NCBI RefSeq assembly: GCF_016714285.1
Contig: NZ_JADJNN010000011.1
Span: forward strand, 186,001 to 250,000
From: Nannocystis sp.
GTDB lineage: Bacteria; Myxococcota_A; Polyangia; Nannocystales; Nannocystaceae
Length of the DNA: 64,000 nt
Direction: 5' to 3'
Position 1 is the first letter of the stretch, and each line of letters begins with the position of its first letter. Of this stretch, positions 1 to 9,474 are shown in pieces. A model generated the notes under the pieces. The model searched no databases. It had not been told where the DNA came from and worked only from the letters and a program-made list of their open reading frames with translations. Position numbers and translations under genes: made by a program.

Positions 1-6
1 GCGCTC

Positions 7-774
7 GTGCGCCGCGGCCTCCTCCTCGCAACGCTCGGCGCCGCCACCTGCGGCCCGAAGCAGGCTGACAGCAACGACGACAGCAGCAGCACCAGCCCGA
101 CCGCGGACCCCACCGTGACCCCCATGTTCACGACCGCCGATACCTCGACCAGCGACGCCAGCGACACCGAGATCCCGCCCATGGTACCGCCCATGATCCC
201 GCCGACCACGGGCGGGCCAGACTCCACCACGGACGGGCCAGACTCCACCACCAGCGGGCCAGACTCCACCACCGGTGCGCCAACGCTGTTCGACCTCAAC
301 GGTGACTTCCTGCTCGCAGTGTCGACCACGGTCGACCGCAGCCATCCCTTTCAATACATCGCCACCAATAGCGTGACCGAGATGAATGGCAAGCTGCTGC
401 TGTCCACTTGCCTGCAACCGCTGACCCTGGACATCGGCAAGATATTGACCCCGCGTCAGCCCCTCGGTGAGCCGCTGTGCTTCGCGGACGTGGCGCTCGT
501 CGACGGCAAGTTCACGCTCGACATGGGCAGCGTCGCCATCGCCGCGATGACCAACCCGATCACCGGCAGTGACATCGCCCTCAGCAGCCTCGTCCTCGCG
601 GGCACAATCCAGAGCGACGACCTCTACTGCGGCACCGTCACCGGCGAGGTGACCCAGCCGCCGGTCGGCTCGATCGAGGGATCGAGCTTCGCCGCGGTCC
701 GCCTGACCGACGTGAAGCTATTGCCAGATCCAGTGGTCATCGACTGTAAGGGCACGAGCGTGACCGACCTCTAG
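7..774 (+). CDS. Secreted Ser/Thr-rich protein, probable lipoprotein
   Basis: I do not recognise this family. The GTG at position 7 gives 255 residues, with a short basic and hydrophobic N-terminus ending in a Cys at residue 15. The residue before that Cys is Thr, which is poor for a lipobox, so the true start may lie upstream of the window. A linker rich in Ser, Thr, Asp and Pro follows. It contains three exact GPDSTT units with a 21-bp period (about residues 70-90, nucleotides 214-276). The rest is a beta-rich globular domain. The design of exported head, low-complexity stalk and unknown domain is common among myxobacterial surface proteins. The next gene converges on it 7 bp away. Confidence 0.7.
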   Translation: MRRGLLLATLGAATCGPKQADSNDDSSSTSPTADPTVTPMFTTADTSTSDASDTEIPPMVPPMIPPTTGGPDSTTDGPDSTTSGPDSTTGAPTLFDLNGDFLLAVSTTVDRSHPFQYIATNSVTEMNGKLLLSTCLQPLTLDIGKILTPRQPLGEPLCFADVALVDGKFTLDMGSVAIAAMTNPITGSDIALSSLVLAGTIQSDDLYCGTVTGEVTQPPVGSIEGSSFAAVRLTDVKLLPDPVVIDCKGTSVTDL

Positions 775-781
775 GCGCAGC

Positions 782-2050
782 TCACAGCCCGGCGGCGTCG
801 GCCTTGGCGGCGACGATCTCGAGCAAGTCCAGCATCGCCAGGTTGAAGTCGAGGACGTGCAGGCCGAGGAAGCCGGGGGCGAACAGCGGATTCGCGAAGT
901 CGACCGGGTTGGCGCGCATATCCCCCATCTCCGGCGCCGCGCTGGCGGCGAGGAAGCCGAGGCCGTCGCTGTCCGACTGGCAGCCGAGCGCGAAGAAGTC
1001 GCGCATCAGCACGAAGGGCGTGTCGACCGCGGGCCCGAAGTCGAAGCTCGGGAACACCAGCTCCTGGTGGCTGAAGGTGGCGAACACCGCCCCGCGGGCG
1101 TGCGCCGCCGGTCCGCCGAGCGCGGTCGGGTTGGTGCAGGCGACGTCGTTGCCCATGATGTCGGGCGCCTGCGTGCCAGGGTCGGGCGGGAAGTCGGCGG
1201 CGAAGGTGCGGTATGCGATCACGCAGCCGAGCTCGCCCGGGTCCTGGCACAGCGGGATGCTCGCGAAGCTGCCGCCGACCAGCTCACCCGGCGGCACGCT
1301 CACCGACCCACCGATCAGCAGCGCGGCCAGCAGGCGCCCGCGCAGCCCCGGGTCGGGCTCCACGACCTCCTGGACCAGGCGCGTGGTCAGATAGGTGCCC
1401 TGCGAGTGGCCGATGATCACCAGCGGCCGGTCGTCCGCGTGATGCTCGAGGTAGCTGGTGAACGCCGCGAGCACGTCCTGGTACGCCGCGTCGAGCAGGG
1501 CCTCGGCCTGATCGCTGCCGAAGGTCCCGATCGTGACCTGATGATAGAGCGGCGCGAACATCCGGCACATCCCGGTGAAGCGCGCCGCCTGGTTGAGCAG
1601 CGGGTCGATCTCCTGAGCGATGTCGTCGAAGTTCTCGGTCTGGCCGGGCGTGAGGCGGATATCGACGGTCGGATAGACGTAGAAGCAGTCGAACGCGGGG
1701 TCCTGCGCGACCGTGTGCTCGACCAGCATCATGGTGCCGTCCGCCAGCAATTCGGTCATGTCCAGATCCGCCGAGAGACACTGATCTTGATCCACGGGCT
1801 TGTCCGGGTGGCACAGCCACAGCCCTGGATCGTCGTAGCCCCCGAGCGGCGCCCCGGTGCTGCCCTCGTCGCCGCTGCCGCTGGTCGTCGGCGTGTCGCC
1901 GCTCGTCGAGTCGGCGCCACCGCTCGTGCCCGCGCCCGTGCTGCTGGCATCGGTGGTGCCGGGCTCGGTGGCGCCATGGTCCGTCGTGGTCGAGCTGTCG
2001 CCGCAGGCGAGGAGGGTGAGGACGACCGGGGCGAGGAGGCTGCGATGCAT
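782..2050 (-). CDS. DUF3089 alpha/beta-hydrolase (lipase-like) lipoprotein
   Basis: Predicted secreted esterase or lipase of 422 residues. A signal peptide ends in the lipobox LLAC (Cys 16), followed by a Ser/Thr/Gly linker to about residue 68. The catalytic domain then begins and contains 'AFDCFYVYPTV' and 'ARFTGMCRMFAPLYHQ', both characteristic of DUF3089. The nucleophile elbow GHSQG lies at residues 214-218, with Ser 216 as the predicted nucleophile. DUF3089 proteins are alpha/beta hydrolases thought to act on esters or lipids; the substrate is unknown. The start lies 52 bp after the stop of the preceding minus-strand gene, so it may be the last gene of a transcript starting near 4687. Confidence 0.85.
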   Translation of the reverse strand: MHRSLLAPVVLTLLACGDSSTTTDHGATEPGTTDASSTGAGTSGGADSTSGDTPTTSGSGDEGSTGAPLGGYDDPGLWLCHPDKPVDQDQCLSADLDMTELLADGTMMLVEHTVAQDPAFDCFYVYPTVDIRLTPGQTENFDDIAQEIDPLLNQAARFTGMCRMFAPLYHQVTIGTFGSDQAEALLDAAYQDVLAAFTSYLEHHADDRPLVIIGHSQGTYLTTRLVQEVVEPDPGLRGRLLAALLIGGSVSVPPGELVGGSFASIPLCQDPGELGCVIAYRTFAADFPPDPGTQAPDIMGNDVACTNPTALGGPAAHARGAVFATFSHQELVFPSFDFGPAVDTPFVLMRDFFALGCQSDSDGLGFLAASAAPEMGDMRANPVDFANPLFAPGFLGLHVLDFNLAMLDLLEIVAAKADAAGL

Positions 2051-2102
2051 GCGCCGAGCTTGCCGCGAATGCGCCGCGCTGTCAGCCCGCCGACCGACCG
2101 CC

Positions 2103-3440
2103 TCAGAGGTCGAGCCCGAAGTCCTCGGCCGCGTGCTCGGCGAACAACTCCGCGACGGTCACCCGCCCGAGCGGCAGGCCCAGCGCCGCCGCCGTCTCCG
2201 CGTCGCCGCGCTGTTGCTCGAACACAACGACGCCGGCCGCCTCGTCGAGCGTGTATTTCACGCGGGCGCCCCACTCCGTCACCCGCGCCGCTGCGCCGCC
2301 GCTGTCGCCACCTCCGTCCGTACCGGCAGCGCCGCTGGACGCCGCGTCCTCGAATTCCTCGGCGTCCGCCTCCTCGCTCGCGCCGAGCGGCACCTGGGCG
2401 CACGCCAGCTCGCCGCCCTCTGGACCGGCCGCGTAGCGACACATCAGCAGGCTCCGGCGCTCATCGCTGGCGATCCCGTTGCTGCTCACCACGTGCTCGC
2501 AATCCCCGCGACCCCACGACTGGAGCGTGAACAGCACCAGCGTCCCGAGCGGTGACGGATGAAAGCCCGCGAAGGAGAAGCTGGCGCCGCCGCGAAAGTA
2601 GGTCGGCGTCTCGTCCGTGTAACCCAGCACGCCCAGCGGAAACAGCTGGCCCTCGCGGTCGAGCACCACGTATTGCAAATCCGCGAACACCTCGATGTCC
2701 TCCGGGTCGCGCTCGCCCGGATCGAGGCGCACGGTGTGGACCACGAACTCGCCGGCGTCCACGCGCTCGACGCTGGTGATCTTGAGCTTCTCCGCGGCCG
2801 CATACTCGCCGGCCAGCGCCCGCACGTCGCGTTGCCGGGCGACCCGAGCGCTCTTGCAGCGAAAGTCCGTCACCCCCACTTGCGCCGCCAGCTCCTCGCG
2901 CTTGCGCTTCACCGTCGCGTTGGGCCGCAGCGCCTGCGATCGCCGCAATGAACAGATCGCCTCCCCGAGCGCCCCGCCGGCCTCCTGCACCAGCGCCAGA
3001 TTATACAGACACATCGCCCGCCGCTTGCGTCCCGGCCGCGTGCTATCGCCGGCGAGCGCCGCGATCCCGCGGACCAGCAAGGCCTCCGCCGGCCCCGCGT
3101 GCCCCGCGTGGTGCGCCAAATAGCCGGCCTCGCACTGCAGCCCGCCGTCGCTCTGGACCACCCTGGCGATCGGCTCGATCAGCTGCCACGCGCCCGCATA
3201 ATCGCGGGCCTTGAACCGCCGACGGGCCTCCGTGAGCCCCAGCAGCTCGGACCGCACAGGCTTCGGCACCAGCACGGGCGCCGGTGCGGCCACCGGCTCG
3301 GGCACGGACACGCTCGGCGTCACGACCGGCGTCGACCCGACCGCAGGCCCGACCGCCAGATCGCTGGCCGGCGGCGCACTGACCGTGCACGCCGCGACCA
3401 CCAGCAGCCCGGCGAGGAACCGTGCGCGCGCGGTCAGCAT
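2103..3440 (-). CDS. TPR-like lipoprotein of unknown function
   Basis: A 445-residue lipoprotein. The ATG at 3440 is chosen because it overlaps the stop of the upstream methyltransferase (ATGCTGA, 7 nt shared) and gives a normal signal peptide with lipobox VAAC (Cys 18). A Pro/Val/Ala-rich linker leads to a helical region (about residues 55-170) that reads like TPR repeats, with 'ARRRFKARDYAGAW' and 'RAMCLYNLALVQEAGGA'. The C-terminal half is beta-rich with acidic stretches and is not recognised. An in-frame extension to 3761 is only antisense-like low-complexity sequence inside the methyltransferase gene. Translational coupling to that gene suggests linked expression, not a known joint function. 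Confidence 0.75.
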   Translation of the reverse strand: MLTARARFLAGLLVVAACTVSAPPASDLAVGPAVGSTPVVTPSVSVPEPVAAPAPVLVPKPVRSELLGLTEARRRFKARDYAGAWQLIEPIARVVQSDGGLQCEAGYLAHHAGHAGPAEALLVRGIAALAGDSTRPGRKRRAMCLYNLALVQEAGGALGEAICSLRRSQALRPNATVKRKREELAAQVGVTDFRCKSARVARQRDVRALAGEYAAAEKLKITSVERVDAGEFVVHTVRLDPGERDPEDIEVFADLQYVVLDREGQLFPLGVLGYTDETPTYFRGGASFSFAGFHPSPLGTLVLFTLQSWGRGDCEHVVSSNGIASDERRSLLMCRYAAGPEGGELACAQVPLGASEEADAEEFEDAASSGAAGTDGGGDSGGAAARVTEWGARVKYTLDEAAGVVVFEQQRGDAETAAALGLPLGRVTVAELFAEHAAEDFGLDL

Positions 3441-4687
3441 GCGCAGCGCTCCGGCGACGTCGCTGCCGACGGCGCGGCCAATGTCCCCACCGATGTCGCG
3501 GCCCGCAGGCGCCACAGCGAGGTCAGCTCCGCCGAGCGTGCCGCGTGGAGCGGGTCGCTGGGGTCGGCGGCGCGGGGATGCTGCGGGCGAACATCGTCGC
3601 GTCCGATGACCTCCAGACCCGCGGCCGCGAACATCGCCAGCAGCTCGGCCCGCGAGCGCAGGCCCAGGTGCTCGGCGATATCCGACAGGATCAACCAGCC
3701 CTCCCCATCGGGGGTCAGGTGGTCGGCGAGCCCGGCGAGAAAACCTCGCAGCATGCCGCACTCGGGATCATAGATCGCGCGCTCGATCGGCGCGCCGGGA
3801 CGCGCCGGGATCCACGGTGGATTACATACCACCAGCGGAGCTCGACCCGCGGGAAACAGGTCGGCCGCGAGGACCTCCACCTGCGCGGCGAGCCCGAGGC
3901 GGGCGATGTTCTCACGCGCACAGGCCAGGGCGCGGGCGTCCTGGTCGGTCGCCACCACCCGCTGCACGCCGCGGCGAGCGAGCAGGGCGGCGAGGACCCC
4001 AGTCCCGGTGCCGATATCAAAGGCCAACGAAATCGTGGCCATGGACATTGTGGCCAGTGACATTGTGGCTGTTCGCGCCGTGGCGACCAGCTCCACGTAT
4101 TCGCCGCGGGTCGGTGAAAAGACGCCGTAATGCGGGTGGATGTGGCCCGCGAGCGCGGGCACCTCGACGCCCTTCGTGCGCCACTCGTGCGCACCGACAA
4201 GTCCGAGCAGCTCGCGCAGCGACACCACCGACGGGCCCTCTGCCGGGCCATAGACCTCGGCACAGGCCTGGCGCACATCCGGCGCGCGCCGCAACGAGAT
4301 GCCATGATCGTCGCCCAGCGGCAGCAGCAGCATCGCCAGCGTGCGCGCCCGCTGGGACTGCGCCTGGCGATGGCGATGAAACGCCGCGCCCGGACTCGTG
4401 TCGGCCGGCTTCGACGCGGCCGACGCGTTGCGCGGACCTGCCTCGACGCGCCGGGTCAGCGCCTGCAGCAGCTGCCGCGCGCTCTGGAAGTCGCCGCGCC
4501 ACAACATCGCCGTACCCTCGCAGGCGAGTCGATAGGCCGCATCCGCGGCGATCCGTGCGTCGGCGACGACGACGCGGCGCGGCGGAGGATTGCCGCGCTC
4601 GGATCGCCAGCGGGCCGAGCAGGCCACGCCGTCCTCGACCCAATGGATCTGCGGCGGCGACGCGGACATGGGTGGATCAAGCGCCAC
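3434..4687 (-). CDS. Class I SAM-dependent methyltransferase (HemK/RsmC-like)
   Basis: A 417-residue protein whose C-terminal half is a Rossmann-fold methyltransferase. Motif I 'FDIGTGTGVLAALLARR' binds S-adenosylmethionine, an acidic residue follows in 'VVATDQDARAL', and the catalytic motif 'LVVCNPPW' is the NPPY-type signature of enzymes that methylate amide or exocyclic amino nitrogens. The N-terminal half (about 200 residues) is not recognised and may bind substrate. The family includes rRNA and release-factor methyltransferases, and the sequence does not show which applies here. ATG 4687 is used; ATG 4669 is also possible. It overlaps the next gene by 7 nt. Confidence 0.8.
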   Translation of the reverse strand: MALDPPMSASPPQIHWVEDGVACSARWRSERGNPPPRRVVVADARIAADAAYRLACEGTAMLWRGDFQSARQLLQALTRRVEAGPRNASAASKPADTSPGAAFHRHRQAQSQRARTLAMLLLPLGDDHGISLRRAPDVRQACAEVYGPAEGPSVVSLRELLGLVGAHEWRTKGVEVPALAGHIHPHYGVFSPTRGEYVELVATARTATMSLATMSMATISLAFDIGTGTGVLAALLARRGVQRVVATDQDARALACARENIARLGLAAQVEVLAADLFPAGRAPLVVCNPPWIPARPGAPIERAIYDPECGMLRGFLAGLADHLTPDGEGWLILSDIAEHLGLRSRAELLAMFAAAGLEVIGRDDVRPQHPRAADPSDPLHAARSAELTSLWRLRAATSVGTLAAPSAATSPERCAC

Positions 4688-4985
4688 CGGGGCCGAGTAC
4701 CACGGCGAAAGTGCCCTCGCTACCCCGGCATTTCACGCCGACGCTCCTTCCTGCCCGAGCAGGCGCTGGCCCGCAGGCACGCGACGACCCGCGCTCAGGG
4801 GAGGTAGCGGGCGACGAACACGTCCTCGGCCCGGCCGAGTTGGAGGATCGATCCCTGCGATTAGCATCGGGAATTTTGACCGGCGGGTTGAGTACCGGAG
4901 GGGCCACGGTCCACGGAAGCGGGCGGTCTCCTTCTTCTCACCCCAACGGGGCGCCTGGCTCGTCGAGAAACACAAGCTACCCAGG
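4688..4985. other. Intergenic region with one possible gene-tail remnant
   Basis: No complete gene is visible between the divergent methyltransferase and the lipoprotein at 5021. On the minus strand around 4799-4850, an 18-codon stretch ending in a stop reads 'ILQLGRAEDVFVARYLP' at its end. That looks like a protein C-terminus but has no gene in front of it, and it could be chance. The part from about 4855 onward is less GC-rich than the surroundings and leads into the promoter of the next gene. Confidence 0.4.
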
Positions 4986-5014
4986 TTGACGGGACTACTC
5001 CAGACCGATACTAT
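4986..5014 (+). promoter_or_regulatory. Sigma-70-type promoter giving a predicted leaderless mRNA
   Basis: TTGACG at 4986-4991 and TACTAT at 5009-5014 are separated by exactly 17 bp, close to the vegetative consensus. The downstream ATG (5021) begins 7 nt after the -10 box, where transcription is expected to start, so no leader or Shine-Dalgarno sequence would be present. Confidence 0.6.
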
Positions 5015-5020
5015 CGAATT

Positions 5021-6340
5021 ATGGGGCGATTAACAAGCTCAATTTGGGTGGCCGTCATGCACAGTTTGGTACTGGCTGGATGCGGGGGTGCTCGTGGGGA
5101 ACATGGTTCGACGGACTCCGAGACAGGCAGCGGGAGCGCCACGAGCACGGGCAGCACGGGCGAGGTTCCGCATGGAGTGTGTGGAAACGGAATTATCGAA
5201 TATTCCGAGGTGTGTGACGACGGTAATGATGTACCGGGCGACGGATGCACTCCCGGGTGTACTTATGTCCCTGGAGAGGTGGCATGGACGGTGACCATCG
5301 ATGATGCATGGGTAGATATGGTGGATGTGGCCGTGGACGCAACGGGACGAACGATTGTCGCCCTATCGATACTCACGGAAAGCACCTTCGAAGACCCCAT
5401 GGCGACCGTACTGGTGGCCTACGGCCCAGACGGCGAACGATTGTGGAATCGCCAGTGGAACTTCGAGCCGAAGGATGCGGAGAGACCCGCGGCGATCGCG
5501 ACGGATGCAGGCGGTGACATCTATCTGGCCGGTCACACCCCGTCCGCGGTCTTCGCCCGCAAGTACTCGAGGGATGGGGAGTTGAAGTGGGAAACGCTCG
5601 TACCCCGCGGAGGCGACGATCGTCTCGTCGCCCGTGACATCGTTGTCGCCGATGGTGGAGTCTTCGTCCTTACCGACGATGGGACCGGGCTCAATCAGGA
5701 CGAGCATAACGTTTGCGTCCTGCGGCGATTGGACGCAGCGACCGGTGGGATGGTTTGGGCGATGGAGCCCAGCACGATGAACATCGTGTTCTGCAACGGG
5801 CTCGCGCACGATGGTTCCCAGATCATCGTCGCCGGTGGGGCAGACTGGAGCCCCACGAGCCCGCTCGTCGTCGCAGTGGACCTCGATGGGGCCCAGCGCT
5901 GGTCCCTCTTCGACCCAGAGATCGCGGGCTCTTGGCTCGCGGCCGGGGCGTCGCCGCAGGGCAATGTCGTACTTACCGGCTTCGCCGCCGCCGGTGATCA
6001 CGCAGACCACCGCGTGGCGGCGTTCAACAGCGACGGCACTCCCTTGTGGGCAGACATCATCGGTACCACCAGCAGCGATAACTCTGCGAAGGCCAGCGTG
6101 CTCGTCGACGCGGAAGGCCGAGCGCTCGTCGCCATCACAATCCGGGAAGTCGACGATCCCTGGGGATTGTACGGAAGTTTCTCTCGTCACAACGCCACCG
6201 GCGGGCTCCTGTGGACCACGGAGTTCCGGGCCGAGAGTGAGCTGCTGATCAATGCCGCCGCCGCTGGCCCTCACTTCGCGGTCGCGGTCGGCAGGATATT
6301 GCCCCACGTCGGGTGGGTCCGGCGCTACAATCTTGAGTAG
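5021..6340 (+). CDS. DUF4215 lipoprotein with beta-propeller domain
   Basis: A 439-residue lipoprotein. The signal peptide ends in the lipobox VLAGC (Cys 21), followed by a Ser/Thr/Gly linker. One myxobacterial Cys-rich repeat (DUF4215) follows, with 'CGNGIIEYSEVCDDGND' and paired Cys (about residues 48-80). The remainder repeats strands such as 'AVDATGRTIVALS', 'DAGGDIYLAG' and 'ASPQGNVVLTGFA', the pattern of PQQ-like or SBBP beta-propellers. ATG 5021 is preferred over ATG 5057 because the latter leaves too short a signal peptide. Codon use is less GC-extreme than in the neighbours. Its 3' end overlaps the convergent TVP38-type gene by 16 nt. Confidence 0.8.
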   Translation: MGRLTSSIWVAVMHSLVLAGCGGARGEHGSTDSETGSGSATSTGSTGEVPHGVCGNGIIEYSEVCDDGNDVPGDGCTPGCTYVPGEVAWTVTIDDAWVDMVDVAVDATGRTIVALSILTESTFEDPMATVLVAYGPDGERLWNRQWNFEPKDAERPAAIATDAGGDIYLAGHTPSAVFARKYSRDGELKWETLVPRGGDDRLVARDIVVADGGVFVLTDDGTGLNQDEHNVCVLRRLDAATGGMVWAMEPSTMNIVFCNGLAHDGSQIIVAGGADWSPTSPLVVAVDLDGAQRWSLFDPEIAGSWLAAGASPQGNVVLTGFAAAGDHADHRVAAFNSDGTPLWADIIGTTSSDNSAKASVLVDAEGRALVAITIREVDDPWGLYGSFSRHNATGGLLWTTEFRAESELLINAAAAGPHFAVAVGRILPHVGWVRRYNLE

Positions 6341-7008
6341 GAGGCGCGGCGTCGCTGCAGCGTCCACAGGCCGAACCCGACCGCCGCGACGCCGAGCCCG
6401 ATCGCCGCGATCCACAGCTCGCGCGGGGCCGCGGCCAACATATCGATGAGTCGCTCCCCGAACATGCTCACGAGCAGGAGCGGCAGCGCATAACCAGCGA
6501 GTGAGCCCCAGAAGTGGGTCCAGAAGCGGACCTGCGACACGCCGAAGAATGCGTGCAATGGCGGCGGCATCCAGAACACCAGGCGAAGCAGGAACACCGT
6601 GGAGAACGCACGCTGCCCGAGGGCGTCGTTGTGGCGGCGAAACCGCTCCGGGATCCGCGGCGAGACCCAGTCCCGCGCCACGAAGCGCGCGAACAAAAAG
6701 CCGACGACACTGGCCGCCATGGTGCCTGTCATCGACAGGGCGAAGGCGACTGGCCACGGCCAGATCAGCGGCGCGGCCCAGATGAACACCGTGCCCGGGA
6801 AGCCAAAGGGCTGCAGCGTCGCGTACACGACGATGAAGGCGACATAGCCCCAGGGCCCCAGCTGGACCAGCGCCGCCTTCACACCCGCGGGGTCCGCGAA
6901 TTGCTCGAACAGCCCGAGCTGGTGAGCCAGCAGCAGGATCACGAGCACGACCAGCACCGCCGCGACCTTCAGCAGCGGCGCCCTGAGCTGATCCGCGGAG
7001 GCAGGCAA
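6325..7008 (-). CDS. TVP38/TMEM64-family (DedA-like) membrane protein
   Basis: An integral membrane protein of about 227 residues. It has an N-terminal hydrophobic segment, then 'LGPWGYVAFIVVYATLQP' and 'FGFPGTVFIWAAPLIWP', the family's re-entrant helix region. The conserved glycine-rich segment 'GTMAASVVGFLFARF' and an FRLR-like 'VFLLRLVFWMPPPLHAFFG' follow, with a final helix near the C-terminus. VTT/DedA proteins act in lipid scrambling or membrane homeostasis; the role here is unknown. No ATG lies at a sensible place in frame. The TTG at 7008 gives the family's usual length, whereas an ATG-like start at 7263 would overlap the gene upstream. The start is therefore tentative. Confidence 0.75.
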   Translation of the reverse strand: MPASADQLRAPLLKVAAVLVVLVILLLAHQLGLFEQFADPAGVKAALVQLGPWGYVAFIVVYATLQPFGFPGTVFIWAAPLIWPWPVAFALSMTGTMAASVVGFLFARFVARDWVSPRIPERFRRHNDALGQRAFSTVFLLRLVFWMPPPLHAFFGVSQVRFWTHFWGSLAGYALPLLLVSMFGERLIDMLAAAPRELWIAAIGLGVAAVGFGLWTLQRRRASYSRL

Positions 7009-7057
7009 GCCCCGTGCATAGCACGGGCCCGGCTGCAGCGTCGATACGCGTGCCAGC

Positions 7058-9334
7058 TCAGCCCATACCCAGCATCGACGCGAGCAGCCGCTCGATCCGG
7101 ACCGCGCCGGGATCGGGGCCGTCCTCGCCGCGGAGGCGACGCTCGGCGTGCAGGCGGGCCGGGCAGATCCGCAGACTGTGCGGCAATCGTGGCACCGCAG
7201 CCCGGATCGCGGCCTCGAGCGTGGCGCCCGTCGCCCGCGCGATCGGGCCTGAATCCATGCCATAGGCGGTACGCAGCGAGGCCGGCAGCCACCTCGCCGT
7301 CAATCGCCGCAGGACCGCGTAGGCCGGCTCGCTGCCCGCCGCCGGAGTGGCAAGCACCGCCCGCGCCAGCGCCCGCGAGTCCTCGCCGACCTGCAAGCAT
7401 GGCGCCGCCCGCGGGCGCGGCCGAGGGGAGCGCGGGAGCCGAACAGCCCTAGGGGGCGCCTCGGCGACCAGCTGGTCCTTCTCCGCGAGCGAGAGCGGCC
7501 CGATCAGCGCCTCGTAGGTGTGCACCGTCGTGTCGGTCACCGTCGCCGCGACCCACAGCATCGGCGCGATCTGGTTGGCCGAATAGCGGTCGCCGGCCCG
7601 CATGGGTCCGACCGACGATGCGTAGCGACCGACCACCCGCGCCCGGTCCGACCAGGCTGCGCGCGCCGTCGACGTGGCGCAGCTCGTCGAGCCGCGCCTC
7701 GAGGACGTCGAGGTCGACCTCGTCCTCGGCCGCGCCGCTAGGCGTCGCTGCCCCGGGGCCAGCATCGGGGCCAGCATCGGGCTCGGCGAGCATGCGCCGG
7801 ATCAGCGGCACACATCCGCCGCACACGCTGCCGGCGCCGGTGCGGGCACACACCGCCTCGACGCTGCGGCAGCCGCCGGTCTGGAGCGCGTCGAGCTGGC
7901 CGCGGGTCAGACCGACGCAGCCGCACAGCAATCGCCGCTCGCCCCGAGCTGGCGCTCGCCGCTCCAGCGGAAGCGCTCGAGCTCGCCGCGGGTCAAGGGC
8001 CGGTCGCCGCGCAGGCGCTCGGCGAGGGCCGCCGCAGCGTCGAGGGCCGGGGTCCCGGGTCGGCGATCGTCGCGGTGGTCGGCGCCGCCGCGTGCCTGCG
8101 GCGGCGGGGGTTGGGGCCGGGGGGGCGGGGGGGGGGGGGTCGTCGGCGCGGCAGCAGCAGCGACTGATCGAGCAGCTTCGTCGCCGTGAACAACCGGCCG
8201 TCCGCGAGGCGCGTCACCGCGGTCACGCTCGGGTGGCCGTCGTACGTACCGCCGTGGACGGTCGTCGTGCTGCTGCTCCGCGTGGCGGGTCGCCACAGGT
8301 CCGCACTTGGGTGCGCGTTCCAGCGGGCTGCCGCCGCTCGCCGGCGGGCGCCGCCGGCCCGCCACCCGCGGCGCGCGGCGCGCCCGGGGCGCCGGCCGTG
8401 CGCCGCCCTGCGCCGGTCGAGCCCGCCGCGCCTCGCCCGCGGTGACCGTGGTGCCGCACCGCGACCCCCCCGGCGGGGGGGGTCTGCGACGTCCTGGCGA
8501 AACAACACCTGGCCGGGCGGGCCGGGCGGCGGACCTCGTCCGGCGCGCTCGCGGGCACCCGCCGCCCGCGCCACAGGCGCGAGCCCCGTTCGCCCCCCGC
8601 AGCGCGCCGCCCGCGCGCGGCCCTGTGCCCGCCCCGCCGGGCCGCGGCCGGCGCCGGCCGTCGCGTCCCGAGCGCCGCTCGCTGAGCGGGCCCGATCGCG
8701 GCGTGCAGCCCGGGTCCGCCGCCCGCGGCCAGCAGCGCCCGCTCCGGGCGAGCGTCACCCGCGTGGCGCTGCGGACCGTCGCCGAGCGCGGCTCCCCCAC
8801 GAGCGCCGCGATCTCGCCGAACACGTCGCCCGGATCGAGCTGATCGAGCACGACCTCCTCGCCATCGGGGCCGCGCGCCGTGATGTGGACCCCGCCGCGA
8901 TCGATCACGAAGAGGTCGCTGCCGAGCTCGCCGACCGTGACGAGCACCGTGCCCGCCGGGGCCTGCACGACCTCGGCGCGGGCCGCCAGCGCGGCGATCT
9001 GCGCCCCGCTGAGCCCCTCGAACAGGGCCACCGATCGCAGCCGCCTCGCTACCTCCGCCGGCGGAGCCAGCCGCCGCCCCGCCTCGCCGCGGAGGACCAC
9101 GCACTCGCGCCCGTGCAAGCTGCGATGGAACTCGTGCGCGGCGAAGTAGCCGACGATCTCACCGGCCGCGTTGCGGTGCACGAGGATCTTCGTGACATCC
9201 GCCTTCGACTCGACCACGTAGGCCGCGAACGCGGCCCGCTCGACCCCGTCGAAGATCTCGACGTGGACCCGGTACAGGTCGTCAATGAGTCGACCCAGGG
9301 CCTCTGCGTCAGGATACCTCGCTGTTGACGACCT
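7058..9334 (-). pseudogene. Frame-broken gene: GNAT-like start, cNMP domain, Bfd [2Fe-2S], MpaB oxygenase
   Basis: Recognisable domains follow one another on the minus strand but in different frames. About 9300-9130 reads like the start of an acetyltransferase ('LVHRNAAGEIVGYFAAHEF'). About 9060-8745 is a cyclic-nucleotide-binding domain ('DLFVIDRGGVHIT', 'DQLDPGDVFGEIAALVGEP'). A coding-like stretch, 'DGRLFTATKLLDQSLLL', lies near 8200. About 7930-7790 is a Bfd-type [2Fe-2S] domain with Cys-x-Cys and Cys-x2-Cys pairs. About 7640-7058 is an MpaB/DUF2236 oxygenase core ('YSANQIAPMLWVAATV', 'SLRTAYGMDSGP'). Several single-base shifts and a 12-G run (8127-8138) lie between them. It could be a decayed gene or a correct fusion damaged by assembly errors. 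Confidence 0.6.
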
Positions 9335-9474
9335 TCATAAGCGCGGAGCCTACAACCGCCGCGCCGCGGCACACAACCGCCCCTGCCCCAGCACCACCAC
9401 CGCGCGAGGCCGCCGTGCCTCGCAACCAGCCCGCCGCCGCGATATCCCGCTATCATCGCCACGGAGCCGCCGCG

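Noticed and set aside
4799..4850. Eighteen-codon protein-like tail on the minus strand upstream of the methyltransferase
   Set aside because: Too short to separate from chance; mentioned only in the intergenic description.
7263..7777. Separate small proteins starting at 7263, 7777 or 7931 on the minus strand
   Set aside because: Domain order shows they are pieces of one broken gene or upstream extensions of the TVP38-type gene; none has its own convincing start signal.
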